Source: JAKAWQ01 sp963745975 (GTDB taxonomy: Bacteria; Pseudomonadota; Alphaproteobacteria; Acetobacterales; Acetobacteraceae). Taken from it: 64,000 nucleotides of DNA. The DNA lies in assembly GCA_963745975.1 (NCBI GenBank), contig CAVUZJ010000009.1:248001-312000 (forward strand). Reading direction: 5' to 3'. Below the pieces are notes generated by a model. The model was given only the letters and a program-made list of their open reading frames with translations, did no database searches and was not told where the DNA came from. Shown here piece after piece: positions 1-10,075 of the stretch; the first letter of the stretch is position 1, and each line of letters opens with the position of its first letter. Position numbers and translations under genes: made by a program.

Positions 1-528
1 GAAGAACGCGTCCAGCACGCCCGCGCGGGCCTGCCGGACATGGCCGAAGCGGAGCGAGAGCTGTGCCAGCGCGTCCTCGGGGCGGCCGCCCTCGGCGAGC
101 AGGAAGACGCCGGCGGCGAGCCCGGTGCGGTCGGCCCCGGACTTGCAGTGGATGAGCGCCGGCTCCGCCATCGTCCGATAGACGTCCATCAGGCGCTCGA
201 GGCGGTCGCGCTGCGGGATGCCGCGGCTTTCGAGTGCCAGGTCGACGAGCGTGAGCCCGAGCCGCGCGGCGGCCTCGCGGGAGAGCGCGTCCGAGCCGTT
301 GCGGGCCTCGCCGCGGAGATTGATCACGGTGCGGAGCCCCAATTGCCGTGTGAGGCGGGCGAGGCGACCGGGCGTGGGGTGGTTCGAGCGGTAGAGCCGG
401 CCCGGGACCACGGACGCGAAATTGGTCCAGGTGAGGCGGAAGACGCCATGATCGACGAGGAGGCTGTCGATCCAGGCGAGCCGGCGCCCCGCGGGCGAGG
501 CGAGGTCGCCGCGAAAGATCGAGTTCAT
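1..528 (-). CDS. Tyrosine/dual-specificity phosphatase-like protein (3' end outside window)
   Basis: The reverse strand reads without a stop from an ATG at 528 to the left edge, giving 176 residues; the C-terminus lies outside the window. Residues 127-134 read HCKSGADR, the HCxxGxxR phosphate-binding loop of cysteine phosphatases, with Cys128 as nucleophile and Arg134 as phosphate ligand. The upstream stretch RTVINLRGE (about 66-74) matches the usual strand before the loop in atypical dual-specificity and tyrosine phosphatases. The expected role is hydrolysis of a phosphoester on protein, lipid or a small molecule in the cytoplasm; the substrate cannot be read from the sequence. No Shine-Dalgarno stands out, so the start is the first in-frame ATG. 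The next gene is divergent, 154 bases away. The family call is firm, the substrate unknown. Confidence 0.85.
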   Translation of the reverse strand, partial: MNSIFRGDLASPAGRRLAWIDSLLVDHGVFRLTWTNFASVVPGRLYRSNHPTPGRLARLTRQLGLRTVINLRGEARNGSDALSREAAARLGLTLVDLALESRGIPQRDRLERLMDVYRTMAEPALIHCKSGADRTGLAAGVFLLAEGGRPEDALAQLSLRFGHVRQARAGVLDAFF

Positions 529-682
529 TTCGGGGCCGCGGCCGGGGCCATGGCCGGCGCCGTGGCCTTGGGCGAACCGGCGCGCGCTCGCTTTTGCATT
601 GCGGGACCTGATAACCGCTCGGGGGTGCTGCCGCAAGCAGCGCTCCCTTGCCCCGCGCCGGCTCCAGGCTACCCTGCCCGGC

Positions 683-1588
683 ATGGACGAGCCCCCGCCC
701 CCACGACGCTATCGGCCTTTCGAGGCGGGCCCCTGGCGGATGGCGATGGGCCTGGTGGCGGCGCCGATCGCGGCCCTCTTCGAGATCGACGGCGATTACG
801 AGGCTGAGATGGCGCTCCGGCGCCGGCTGCTCGCCGGGCGGCACGCGGAGGTGTTCGCGGCACTCCCGGAGTCGGGCCCGGCCCGCCGCGCCACGCTGGC
901 GCTCGTCGCCGCCCATCTCCCGGCGCACCATCCGCAGTGGTTCGTCCGCGCGGGGCGGCATCTCTCCAATCGGCTCACCGGCGAGGACTGGGATCTCGAC
1001 GATCCGCCTTGCGATCCGCTGGAGCTGGCCGGGCGACTGGTGCAGGAAGATCTCTGCCTGCTCGAGCCCGGCCCGGCGGGACCGGTTCTTTCGGCTGCCG
1101 TGCTCTGCTTCCCGACGCGCTGGCGGCTGGCGGAGAAGCTGGGGCGGCCGATCGGGGCCATTCATGGGCCAGTGCCGTTCTTCGCCGAGCGGCTCGCCGG
1201 CCCGGTCGAGCGGTTCATGGCGCTCTTGAAGCCGGGCCGGCTGGTCGAGCGGTTCAACTGGTCGATCCTCGACGATCCGGCGCTGTTCCAGCCCTGCGGG
1301 CATGGAAGGACCGCGCAGGACCCGGCCTTCACCGCCGGCAACGCGGGGGAGAGGCTCTGGTTTCGCGTCGAGCGCCAGACGCTCTCCCGGGTTCCGGGAG
1401 CGAGCGCGATCCTGTTCACGATCAAGGTCCATCAGAGTCCGATCGAAGCGATCGCGGGCGAGCCCGCCACCGCCGGGCGGCTCGCCGCGGCGGTCCGGGC
1501 GCTTCCTGAGGAGACCGCGCGCTACAAGAGCCTGCTCCCGTTCCGGGCGGCGTTGCTCGGCTTCCTCGACGGGCGGGCGGCCGCGTGA
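683..1588 (+). CDS. Heme-dependent oxidative N-demethylase family protein (DUF3445)
   Basis: This 301-residue protein resembles the family once called DUF3445, now linked to the alpha subunit of heme-dependent oxidative N-demethylases, which remove methyl groups from dimethylamine-type substrates. Visible family features are the N-terminal RPFEAGPWRMAMGL block, the central CFPTRWRLAEKLGRPI block followed by IHGPVPF, and a C-terminal WFRVERQTLSRVP block ending near TIKVHQSP. The ATG at 683 was chosen because it starts just before the conserved block; an in-frame ATG at 599 would add 28 low-complexity residues. The stop overlaps the GTG of the next gene (GTGA), so the two are probably co-translated. 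No partner demethylase subunits are nearby, so the substrate is uncertain. No membrane segments or signal are seen. Confidence 0.8.
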   Translation: MDEPPPPRRYRPFEAGPWRMAMGLVAAPIAALFEIDGDYEAEMALRRRLLAGRHAEVFAALPESGPARRATLALVAAHLPAHHPQWFVRAGRHLSNRLTGEDWDLDDPPCDPLELAGRLVQEDLCLLEPGPAGPVLSAAVLCFPTRWRLAEKLGRPIGAIHGPVPFFAERLAGPVERFMALLKPGRLVERFNWSILDDPALFQPCGHGRTAQDPAFTAGNAGERLWFRVERQTLSRVPGASAILFTIKVHQSPIEAIAGEPATAGRLAAAVRALPEETARYKSLLPFRAALLGFLDGRAAA

Positions 1589-2322
1589 GGCGCCTCGCCC
1601 TTCTCCTCGTTTTTCTCGTCGTTCCGGGGGCGCGGGCGGCCGATCCGTCGGCGCTCTGGCACATCGTCCACGACCGATGCGTCCCGAACGAGGCACAGCA
1701 TGGCGATCCGGCGCCCTGCGCGGTCGTCGATCTCGCGGGCGGCTATGTCGTGCTGAGGGACATCGAGGGTACTGCGCAGTTCCTGCTCCTGCCCACCGCG
1801 CGCATCGGCGGGATCGAGAGCCCCGCGCTGCTGGCTCCGGATGCTCCGAACTATTTCCGGGATGCGTGGGAGGCACGCCGCTTCACCGAGGCGCACGCGC
1901 CGGGGCCGCTTTCGCGCGAGGATCTCTCGCTTGCGATCAATTCCGCGTTCGGGCGGACCCAGAACCAGCTCCACATCCATATCGATTGCCTGCGCGCCGA
2001 TGTGCGCGATGCGCTGTCGCGGCATCTCGCGTCCGTCGGCGATGCCTGGGCGCCGTTCCCGGTGCCTCTCGCGGGCGAGCGGTATATCGCCCGGCGGGTG
2101 ATCGGGCGCGACCTCGAAGGCGCCAACCCGTTGCTCCTGCTCGCCGCCTCCTCGCCGGCGGCGCGGGCGCATATGGGCGAGTACACGCTGGTGGTGGCAG
2201 GCGCCTCCTTCGCGGGACGGCCGGGCTTCGTCCTGCTCGCCGACCGCGCCGACCCCGCGCGCGGCAATTTCGCGAGCGGCGAGGATTTGCAGGATCATGC
2301 GTGCGCGCTCGCGCATCAATAG
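1585..2322 (+). CDS. cdh: CDP-diacylglycerol pyrophosphatase
   Basis: The product, 245 residues, is predicted to hydrolyse CDP-diacylglycerol to phosphatidate and CMP. It starts with GTG at 1585 inside the stop of the previous gene. The N-terminus is a clean signal peptide (MRRLALLLVFLVVPGARA, then ADPSALW), so the protein is exported or membrane-attached on the periplasmic side. Residues 130-135 read HIHIDC, the HIT-like histidine motif of the Cdh family; the preceding block AINSAFGRTQNQ is also typical. Length matches the family (about 240-260). It overlaps the convergent TVP38 gene by seven bases. Annotation is confident. Coupling to a demethylase-family gene is a genomic arrangement without an obvious functional reason. 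Confidence 0.88.
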   Translation: MRRLALLLVFLVVPGARAADPSALWHIVHDRCVPNEAQHGDPAPCAVVDLAGGYVVLRDIEGTAQFLLLPTARIGGIESPALLAPDAPNYFRDAWEARRFTEAHAPGPLSREDLSLAINSAFGRTQNQLHIHIDCLRADVRDALSRHLASVGDAWAPFPVPLAGERYIARRVIGRDLEGANPLLLLAASSPAARAHMGEYTLVVAGASFAGRPGFVLLADRADPARGNFASGEDLQDHACALAHQ

Positions 2323-3005
2323 GAACGGCGGCGGCGCCAAGCGAGGACCAGGCGGCGGGCGGCGAGCGGCAGCAGGCCGAGCACCGCGAACGAGGCCAGG
2401 ATCCCCGGCGAGAGGATCCCGGTGAGGCTATGGAGGTGCCCGAGCATGCGCCCCGCATTCACGTAAGCCGCGATCGCGGGCAGCATGCCGATCGCGCTCA
2501 CCCAGGCGAAGGTCGCGAGCCGGAGCGATGTCGCGCCCATGGCCAGGTTGACGACGAAGAATGGGATCGCGGGAATCATGCGAAGCGCGAAGAGGTAGAA
2601 GGCGCCCTCGCGCTCGAGCCCGCGCGCCAGCGCCGTGAGCCGGGATTGCAGATGGCGCTGCACGGCGCCGCGCAGCAGGAAGCGGCCGATGAGGAAGGCG
2701 CCGCAGGAGCCGAGCGTGACGGAGAAGGCGACCAGTGCCGTGCCTTCGATGAGGCCAAAGAGAGTGCCGGCGGCGACCGCGAGCAGCTCCGCGCCGGGCA
2801 GGGGCAGCGCGGAGAAGGCGGTGCAGAGGACCACGAAGAGGGCGGAAGCGCGCGCCGGATGGGCGGCGGCGAATGCCTCGAGCGCGTGCATGTGGGATTT
2901 CAGTCCGGCGAGCGAGGGCGCGGGCAGGTGGCGCGTGACGGCGGCGGCGGCGAGCGCCGCCACGGCCAGGACCATGAGCAAGGCCAGGATCCGCCGCCCG
3001 CGCAT
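2316..3005 (-). CDS. TVP38/TMEM64 family membrane protein
   Basis: A 229-residue integral membrane protein with an N-terminal hydrophobic helix followed by the VTT/SNARE-associated domain. Visible landmarks are the region AFSALPLPGAELLAVAAGTLFG (about residues 64-85), the glycine-rich SVTLGSCGAFLIGRFLL and the block ALRMIPAIPFFVVNLAMGA, all characteristic of the DedA/TVP38 superfamily. These proteins are implicated in lipid scrambling and membrane homeostasis; the exact substrate is not known for most bacterial members. The tail is rich in arginine (RRRRSY), consistent with a cytoplasmic C-terminus. It is convergent with cdh, overlapping by seven bases, and divergent from the MFS gene, with about 78 bases between their starts. 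Confidence 0.85.
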   Translation of the reverse strand: MRGRRILALLMVLAVAALAAAAVTRHLPAPSLAGLKSHMHALEAFAAAHPARASALFVVLCTAFSALPLPGAELLAVAAGTLFGLIEGTALVAFSVTLGSCGAFLIGRFLLRGAVQRHLQSRLTALARGLEREGAFYLFALRMIPAIPFFVVNLAMGATSLRLATFAWVSAIGMLPAIAAYVNAGRMLGHLHSLTGILSPGILASFAVLGLLPLAARRLVLAWRRRRSY

Positions 3006-3083
3006 GCGGCGTTATGGCATGATCCGGACGGTGCTCGCGTGCGTATGTCGAAGAGAGTCGACGATGGGAGAGGGATTGCGCCC

Positions 3084-4346
3084 ATGACATCGCACGTGAC
3101 ATCGCATGCGCCCACCTGGAGCCGCTTCCACACAATGGCCGTGGTGCTGTTCGGCGTCGGCTGGGCGATGGACGCCTTCGAGGTGACGCTGATCGGCAAT
3201 GTGCTGGGTGCGCTCAGGGCACGCTTCGATCTTGGCGCCGATGCGATGTCCGTCGTGCTGGGCGCCTGGTTCGTCGGGCTGATGCTGGGCGCGGCCGGCT
3301 TCGGCGTTCTCGCCGACCGGTTCGGGCGGCGGCGCATCTTCCTCGGCAGCCTGGTGCTCTATGGCGTGGCGACGCTGGCGACCGCCGCCGCACCCGACCT
3401 CGCCATGCTGCTCGCGCTCCGGCTGGTCGCCGGGATCGGCGTCGGCGCGGAGTATTCGGCGATCAACGCGGCCATCGCCGAGATCGCGCCCGACCGCTCG
3501 CGCGGCTGGGCGAGCGCGCTGATGCTGAATTTCTGGCCGCTTGGGAGCCTGCTCGCCGCCCTCCTCTCCTGGCTCGTGCTCTCGGCGCTGCCGCCCGATT
3601 TCGGATGGCGGGTGGTGTTCGCCTTCGGCGGGCTGATCGCGCTTTCGTCGGCCTGGCTTCGCCGCGCCATCCCGGAGAGCCCGCGCTGGCTCGCCGCGCG
3701 CGGGCAAGGGAGGGCGCTCGCGACGCTCATCCGCCGCTATCCGGGCCGGCTCGCGCTTGGCGCCGTACTCGATTTCGCCGAGGCCTCCGGCTATTACGGG
3801 CTCTTCGCGTTCCTGCCGCTGGTCGTGCTGCCGGCGCTCCATCTGCCGCCCGAGCGGCTGCCGCTCTTCTACCTCGCGGGCAGCGTGGGCGCGCTGGTGG
3901 GCGGATTCGCCGCTGCCTTCCTGCTCGATCGCGCCGGGCGGCAGGGGACGGTGCTCGGCTTCTATCTCGCGACCGCGCTCGGCACGGTCGCGTTCGCCTT
4001 CGCGACGCGCTATGGCGCGGGCGTGCTGATGCCCGGGTTCGCGCTGGTGAACTTGCTCGCCACGGGAAGCTGGATCGCCGCCTATCCCACTTTCTCTGAG
4101 CTGTTTCCGACCGCGCTCAGGGCAAGCGGCATCGGCGCCTCGGTTGCCGTCGGGCGGATCGGGGCGATGATTTCGCCCTTTCTGATCGGCGCGATCGGGG
4201 CCACCAGCATGGCGGGCGCGCTCTTGCTGCTGGCCGGCTTCTGGCTGTTGGGCGCGGCCGCCATGCTGGTGTGGCGATGGGGCGGCGGGATCGAGGGGCG
4301 GGGCATGGCGCTGGAGCAGATCACCGGAACCCCGACCCGTGCCTGA
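3084..4346 (+). CDS. MFS transporter (metabolite:H+ symporter type)
   Basis: The 420-residue product has the twelve hydrophobic segments of a major facilitator carrier. The signature ADRFGRRR lies in the loop between helices 2 and 3, and IPESPRWL follows helix 6, which is typical of the sugar/metabolite-H+ symporter group. The acidic residue pattern WAMDAFEVTLIG in helix 1 also fits that group. The start is the ATG at 3084 because GGGAGAGGGA ends eight bases before it; earlier in-frame starts lack a ribosome-binding site. The last eight bases overlap the GTG of the phosphoesterase/radical-SAM gene, so the two are probably one transcript. The transported compound cannot be predicted; the context (radical-SAM fusion and NnrU) offers no clear substrate. 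Confidence 0.87.
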   Translation: MTSHVTSHAPTWSRFHTMAVVLFGVGWAMDAFEVTLIGNVLGALRARFDLGADAMSVVLGAWFVGLMLGAAGFGVLADRFGRRRIFLGSLVLYGVATLATAAAPDLAMLLALRLVAGIGVGAEYSAINAAIAEIAPDRSRGWASALMLNFWPLGSLLAALLSWLVLSALPPDFGWRVVFAFGGLIALSSAWLRRAIPESPRWLAARGQGRALATLIRRYPGRLALGAVLDFAEASGYYGLFAFLPLVVLPALHLPPERLPLFYLAGSVGALVGGFAAAFLLDRAGRQGTVLGFYLATALGTVAFAFATRYGAGVLMPGFALVNLLATGSWIAAYPTFSELFPTALRASGIGASVAVGRIGAMISPFLIGAIGATSMAGALLLLAGFWLLGAAAMLVWRWGGGIEGRGMALEQITGTPTRA

Positions 4347-6174
4347 CGGCACGCGGATCGCGGCCTCGGAGCCGCACAAGCGGATTGTGACCGATGGCCC
4401 TGTCCTCGTTTTCGGCGGTTGCTACAGCAACCGCGAGGCGACCGAGGCGCTGCTGGCCGAAGCCGCGAGGCTCGGCGTGCCGCGTGAGCGGGTGATCTGC
4501 ACCGGCGATGTGATTGCCTATGGTGCCGATCCGCAAGCGACGCTCGAGCTGATCCGCGGCGCCGGGATCGCCGTGGTGATGGGCAATTGCGAGGAGGCGC
4601 TCGCCGCGGAGGCCGCCGATTGCGGGTGCGGCTTCGCGCCCGGCTCTTCGTGCGCGCGGCTTTCGGAGGCCTGGTTCGCCCACGCGGATTGCGCGGTGGA
4701 CGCAGCGGCGCGGCGGTGGATGGCGGCGCTGCCGCGCCGGATCGCGCTCGAGATCGGCGGGCGGAGGCTCGCGGTGGTTCATGGAGCGCCCAGCCGGATC
4801 AACCGCTTCGTCTTCGCCTCGACGCCGGAGGACGAGATCGAGGCGGAGATCGCGCTCGCCGGCGCGGACGGCGTGATCGGCGGCCATTGCGGCCTGCCTT
4901 TCACGCGGCGGATCGGTGCGCGGCTCTGGCACAATGCGGGGGCGATCGGCCTGCCCGCCAATGACGGCACGGCGCGCGGCTGGTTCAGCCTGCTGACGCC
5001 CGGACGGGAGGGCATCGAGATCCGGCCTCGGGCGCTCGCCTACGACCACCGGGGCGCGGCGCGCGCAATGCGAAGGGCCGGCTTGCCGGAGGGCTATGCG
5101 GCGGCGCTGGAGCGCGGGATCTGGCCGAGCTTCGATGTGCTTCCCCCGGCCGAGCAATCGGCGACCGGCCGGCCGCTCAGCCCGGCCACGACGCTCTGGA
5201 ACGAGGAGAACCCGCCACCGCTGCCCCCATCCCCGACGCCCTTCGCCGACCCGTTGCGCACCGGAGCAGGCGAGCCCCACGCGCGCGTGGCACTCGAGCG
5301 GCTGGAAACCCTCTGGTTCAACACCGGAACGCTCTGCAACATCGCCTGCGCCGGCTGCTACATCGAGAGCAGCCCGCGCAACGGCCGCCTCGCCTTCCTC
5401 TCGCGCGCCGCGTTCGACCGCTTCCTCGACGAGGCGGCGGAACGGCACAGGGAGCTTCGCGAGATCGGCTTCACCGGCGGCGAGCCCTTCATGAACCCGG
5501 CTGCCCCGGGGATGATCGAGGCAGCGCTCGCGCGCGGATATTCCACGCTCGTGCTGACCAACGCGATGCGGCCGATGCAGCGCCACCAAGCGCACCTCGC
5601 GCGGCTGCGGGCGGCCTATGGGGGGCGGCTCGCGTTGCGCGTGTCGCTCGATGGGTCGACGCGCGAAGGCCACGAGGCCATCCGCGGCGGAGGCAGCTTC
5701 GGCCCCGCGCTCGCCGGGCTTGCCTGGCTCGCCGGCAGCGGTTTTTGCGTGAGCGTCGCCGCGCGCCAACCGCTGCGAGCGGACGAGGCCGGTTTGCGCG
5801 CCGGATTCGCCGCACTCTTCGCGAGTCGCCGCATCGCGCTCGACGCGTTCGATCCGGCGGCGCTCGTGCTTTTCCCCGAGCTTGCGATCGACGAAGCGCC
5901 GCCCGAAGTCGGAGAAACGTGCTGGCAGGCGCTTGCGGCGAGCGGGCGGAGCGTGATGTGCGCGAGCGCACGCATGGTCGTGCATCGCAAGGGCGCGGCG
6001 GCGCCCACGGTTGTCGCCTGCACGCTCCAACCCTACGACCAACAATTCGATCTCGGGCCCACACTCGCAGCGGCAGCGCGGACGGTGACGCTCAACCACC
6101 CGTACTGCGCGCGCTTCTGCGTTTTCGGCGCCGCCTCGTGCTCGTCAGGGGCGACCATGGAGGCCCCATCATGA
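4339..6174 (+). CDS. Metallophosphoesterase-like / radical SAM fusion protein
   Basis: A 611-residue two-domain protein starting with GTG inside the end of the MFS gene. Residues about 20-265 have a calcineurin-like phosphoesterase fold: GD (56-57), MGNCEEAL (81-88), VVHGAP (146-151) and GGHCGLPF (181-188). The first metal motif, usually D-x-H-G-N, reads GGCYSN here, and the last, usually GHTH, reads GHCG, so several metal ligands are missing. After a proline-rich linker (about 291-305) comes a radical SAM domain with C333-x3-C337-x2-C340 for the [4Fe-4S] cluster, FTGGEPF (378-384) for SAM binding, and C-terminal cysteines that could hold a further cluster. The reaction is unknown. An ATGA overlap couples it to the NnrU gene. 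The domain calls are firm and the function is open. Confidence 0.85.
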   Translation: MPDGTRIAASEPHKRIVTDGPVLVFGGCYSNREATEALLAEAARLGVPRERVICTGDVIAYGADPQATLELIRGAGIAVVMGNCEEALAAEAADCGCGFAPGSSCARLSEAWFAHADCAVDAAARRWMAALPRRIALEIGGRRLAVVHGAPSRINRFVFASTPEDEIEAEIALAGADGVIGGHCGLPFTRRIGARLWHNAGAIGLPANDGTARGWFSLLTPGREGIEIRPRALAYDHRGAARAMRRAGLPEGYAAALERGIWPSFDVLPPAEQSATGRPLSPATTLWNEENPPPLPPSPTPFADPLRTGAGEPHARVALERLETLWFNTGTLCNIACAGCYIESSPRNGRLAFLSRAAFDRFLDEAAERHRELREIGFTGGEPFMNPAAPGMIEAALARGYSTLVLTNAMRPMQRHQAHLARLRAAYGGRLALRVSLDGSTREGHEAIRGGGSFGPALAGLAWLAGSGFCVSVAARQPLRADEAGLRAGFAALFASRRIALDAFDPAALVLFPELAIDEAPPEVGETCWQALAASGRSVMCASARMVVHRKGAAAPTVVACTLQPYDQQFDLGPTLAAAARTVTLNHPYCARFCVFGAASCSSGATMEAPS

Positions 6175-6848
6175 AGCTGCTCGTGCTCGCCGCCATCGTC
6201 TGGATCGCGGTTCATTCGGGCCTCGCCGGGACCTCGCTGCGCGGCGCGCTGGTGCGGCGGCTGGGTCTCGCGCGCTTCCGCGCCGCATTTTCGATGATCT
6301 CGCTCGCCACGCTCGCCTTCCTGATCATCGCCTACCGCCACGCGCCGATGATGCCGGTCTGGTTCACGCCGCGCGGGCTCAGGGATTTCCTCACGCTGGT
6401 CATGCTGCTTGCCTTCGTCCTCTTCGCCGGGGCGCTGACGACACGCAACCTGACCGCGGTGGGCGGGGAGAACGCGCCGCCCGAGTCGGCTCGGGGCATG
6501 CAACGCGTCACGCGCCACCCGATGCTCTGGTTCTTCGCGCTCTGGGCGGCGGTGCACATGATCGCGCTCGGCACTGCGGACGGTTTTTTGTTTTTTGGCT
6601 CCATCCTCGTCACCGCGATCTGGGGCATGCCCTCGATCGACGCCAAGCTCGCCGCGAACAATCCATCCCTCTGGGCCGAGCTCGCGCGCAGTACCTCCAT
6701 CCTTCCGTTCGGCGCCATCGCCGCCGGCCGCAACCGCTTGGTGCTTTCCGAGATCGGCTGGATCGGACCGCTTGCCGCTTTCGTCGTCTGGGTCGCTTTC
6801 CTCGCCTTCGTCCACCGCTTTCTTTTCGGCGTGAGCCCGCTCAGCTGA
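6171..6848 (+). CDS. NnrU family membrane protein
   Basis: The 225-residue product is a polytopic membrane protein with six or seven hydrophobic segments. The core block GMQRVTRHPMLWFFALWAAVHM (about residues 115-136) is the NnrU/isoprenylcysteine methyltransferase-like motif RHP-x-L-W; the tail WIGPLAAFVVWVAFLAFVHRFLFG is typical. NnrU proteins were named from denitrification clusters, but most have no assigned reaction, and no denitrification genes are in this window. The ATG overlaps the stop of the radical-SAM fusion (ATGA), implying translational coupling, so a membrane role connected with the radical-SAM product is possible. It overlaps the convergent CocE gene by eight bases. Confidence 0.85.
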   Translation: MKLLVLAAIVWIAVHSGLAGTSLRGALVRRLGLARFRAAFSMISLATLAFLIIAYRHAPMMPVWFTPRGLRDFLTLVMLLAFVLFAGALTTRNLTAVGGENAPPESARGMQRVTRHPMLWFFALWAAVHMIALGTADGFLFFGSILVTAIWGMPSIDAKLAANNPSLWAELARSTSILPFGAIAAGRNRLVLSEIGWIGPLAAFVVWVAFLAFVHRFLFGVSPLS

Positions 6849-8661
6849 AACCGGCTGAACGCCAGGGAAGCTCGAGCATTGAGCCGGCGCGGTGGATCTC
6901 GAGCGAGGGCGAGCGTCCGTGCGGTACCTGGGCGAAATGGTCCGCGTCGGCCCCGGCGAGCGAGAGGCGGACGCGGCTGCCGGCGGAGAAAATCCAGGAG
7001 TTGGGCAGGAAGACGATGCGGAGCGAGACCGGCACGCTAGGCACGAGCGGTGCGGCGTCCGCGCGGGCATGGCTGTGCCAGGGCCAGGTAGCGCGATAGT
7101 CGGCGGGCGCCGGCCGTTCGGCGCGATGGAGCGCGCGGAGCACGCCCTCGGTCACGTAGCGGACGGTGCCATCGGCTTCGATTTCGGAGAGATAGGCGAA
7201 GAGCCCGGCATCCGGCTCGCTCGCGGCAAGACGGAGCGAGAGAACGGCATGGCCGGTCATTTCCGTAGGCTGCGAGAGCGGCGCCGAGACATAGTGGAGC
7301 ATGGAGCGGCTGCGCTCCGCCCAGTCCGGATAGTATTCGCGCACGTCCACCGCGGCCAGACGTTCGTAGCGCGTGTTGGTGCCGGTGCCGGCGGTGAAAT
7401 CGGCGCGGTGCGTGTCGATGCCTTCGCCCGGCGTGGGCGAGAGTGTTCCGGCGGAGTCGAGGAAGAATTGGCGGGTCGAGGTGAAAGGCGGCCAGGTGTC
7501 GGCGGTTTGCCATTTCTCGGCGTGCAGGCTGAAATAATGCACGCGCTTCTCCGCCTCGAGGCCATTGGGCCGCTCGGCGAGGTAATGGTCGAAGAAGCGG
7601 AGCAGCGCGCCCGCGAGCGCGAATTGCGGAAGCGGCGATTTGCGCCACGGCGAGACATTGATCCGCGCGCCGTGGTCCCAAGGGCCGAGGAGCAAATGGC
7701 GCTTCGGGTTGGGAAGGGTAAGAAAGCGCGCGATCGCCCCGTTCGCATAGCCCGCGCCATCCATCCAGCCCGAGATCGAGAAGACCGCGATGTCGGGCGG
7801 GATGCCGTCGGCGAAGCCGCAGGGGCTGAAGGAGGACGGCGTGAAGGAGGGATCGTACGGCAAAGCGGAATCGCGGAACGGGAACTCCGCGATGAATGAA
7901 GGCATGCGGAAATTCGCCCCGTGCTCGGCAACCGCCTGATCGCGCGCGGTTGCGTCCGGGTCCTCGTCCACCGGTTGCGGGCCGCGATAGTTCGGGTCCC
8001 GGAAATAGGCGAAGGGCGCGAGCGCCTCGCGCCGGTCGCGATCGAGCGCCTGCATGAGATGGTCGTATTGGCCGGCCAGGCGGTCGAGCAGGATGCCGCC
8101 GGGGTAGTAATGATCGGTGTAGGTGTCCCACACCGCCGAGAGGGGCGCGATCGCGCGAACGGCTGGATGCCCGGTGGAGGCGAGGAAGTCCGCCGCCGCG
8201 CCGACATAGGAGATTCCGGTCGCGCCGATCCGCCCGTTCGACCATTCCTGCCCGGCGATCCATTCGGCGATGGCTTGGTAGTCGCTGCGTTCGCGCGGCG
8301 AGCGGAAGGCATCGCGCGTGCCGAAGCTCGCACCGCTGCCGCGCACATCGACGACCACGAGCGCGTAGCCGCGGGGGACGAAGAGGTCGCGCCATCGCCC
8401 TGCGCTCGGGCTCGGCTCGGTGCCGGGGGGCGCGTCGGGCGCAAGCGCGAAGCGCCGATAGTAGGGTGTGAGGAGGAGGATCGTCGGCAGCTTCGCCGCA
8501 GCACCTTGCGGGAGGTAGAGATCGAGCGCGAGCCGGCTTCCGTCTTCCATCGCGAGGTAGCGCGAGAGCGGTCGCGCGGGCAGTCGGTATTGCGACGCGC
8601 GCTCTTTGAGATAGAGGCCGGGCGGCAGAGTCCACGCGCCTTCTTCGTCGCTCTCTTGCAT
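6841..8661 (-). CDS. CocE/NonD family hydrolase
   Basis: This 606-residue serine hydrolase belongs to the X-Pro dipeptidyl-peptidase S15/CocE family, which cleaves esters, amides or acylated beta-lactams. The nucleophile elbow GISYVG places the catalytic serine at 151; VVVDVRGSGAS (about 102-112) is the usual strand before it. The aspartate and histidine of the triad probably lie in the FSISGWMDG and LLGPWDHGA segments, which are recognisable family blocks. A C-terminal beta-sandwich domain (from about 420) contains SLRLAASEPDAGLFAYLSE, typical of CocE. No signal peptide is visible, so it should be cytoplasmic. Its start lies 11 bases beyond the stop of the ABC ATPase, so both are probably transcribed together and the hydrolase may process the imported compound. 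Confidence 0.87.
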   Translation of the reverse strand: MQESDEEGAWTLPPGLYLKERASQYRLPARPLSRYLAMEDGSRLALDLYLPQGAAAKLPTILLLTPYYRRFALAPDAPPGTEPSPSAGRWRDLFVPRGYALVVVDVRGSGASFGTRDAFRSPRERSDYQAIAEWIAGQEWSNGRIGATGISYVGAAADFLASTGHPAVRAIAPLSAVWDTYTDHYYPGGILLDRLAGQYDHLMQALDRDRREALAPFAYFRDPNYRGPQPVDEDPDATARDQAVAEHGANFRMPSFIAEFPFRDSALPYDPSFTPSSFSPCGFADGIPPDIAVFSISGWMDGAGYANGAIARFLTLPNPKRHLLLGPWDHGARINVSPWRKSPLPQFALAGALLRFFDHYLAERPNGLEAEKRVHYFSLHAEKWQTADTWPPFTSTRQFFLDSAGTLSPTPGEGIDTHRADFTAGTGTNTRYERLAAVDVREYYPDWAERSRSMLHYVSAPLSQPTEMTGHAVLSLRLAASEPDAGLFAYLSEIEADGTVRYVTEGVLRALHRAERPAPADYRATWPWHSHARADAAPLVPSVPVSLRIVFLPNSWIFSAGSRVRLSLAGADADHFAQVPHGRSPSLEIHRAGSMLELPWRSAGFS

Positions 8662-8672
8662 GCGAACTTGTG

Positions 8673-9851
<1,179 letters not shown>

Positions 9852-10075
9852 GCGCGATCCTTGTCCGGCGGCCCTTTCCGCGTCAAGCGCGGACGCTCAT
9901 GCTTGCCGTCGGCGCCTCGGCCGGTTACCGTCCGGCTCGCGTGCGCCAAATTGGGCGGATGGCAGCACGCGGCCCGCCAGGGCCCAAACCGCCCGCGGGA
10001 CGGCTTTCTGGGGGTCGGAGCGAAACACGAGTGTCGGCAATTCCGCCAGGCGCGTCATCAGCCGTGAAGCCGACC

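Noticed and set aside
40..807. Forward reading frame at the left edge
   Set aside because: It is antisense to the tyrosine-phosphatase gene, whose HCxxGxxR motif is clear on the reverse strand.
1302..3083. Long in-frame extension upstream of the first MFS transporter
   Set aside because: The extension overlaps three recognised genes and has an arginine-rich composition; the ATG at 3084 has a good ribosome-binding site.
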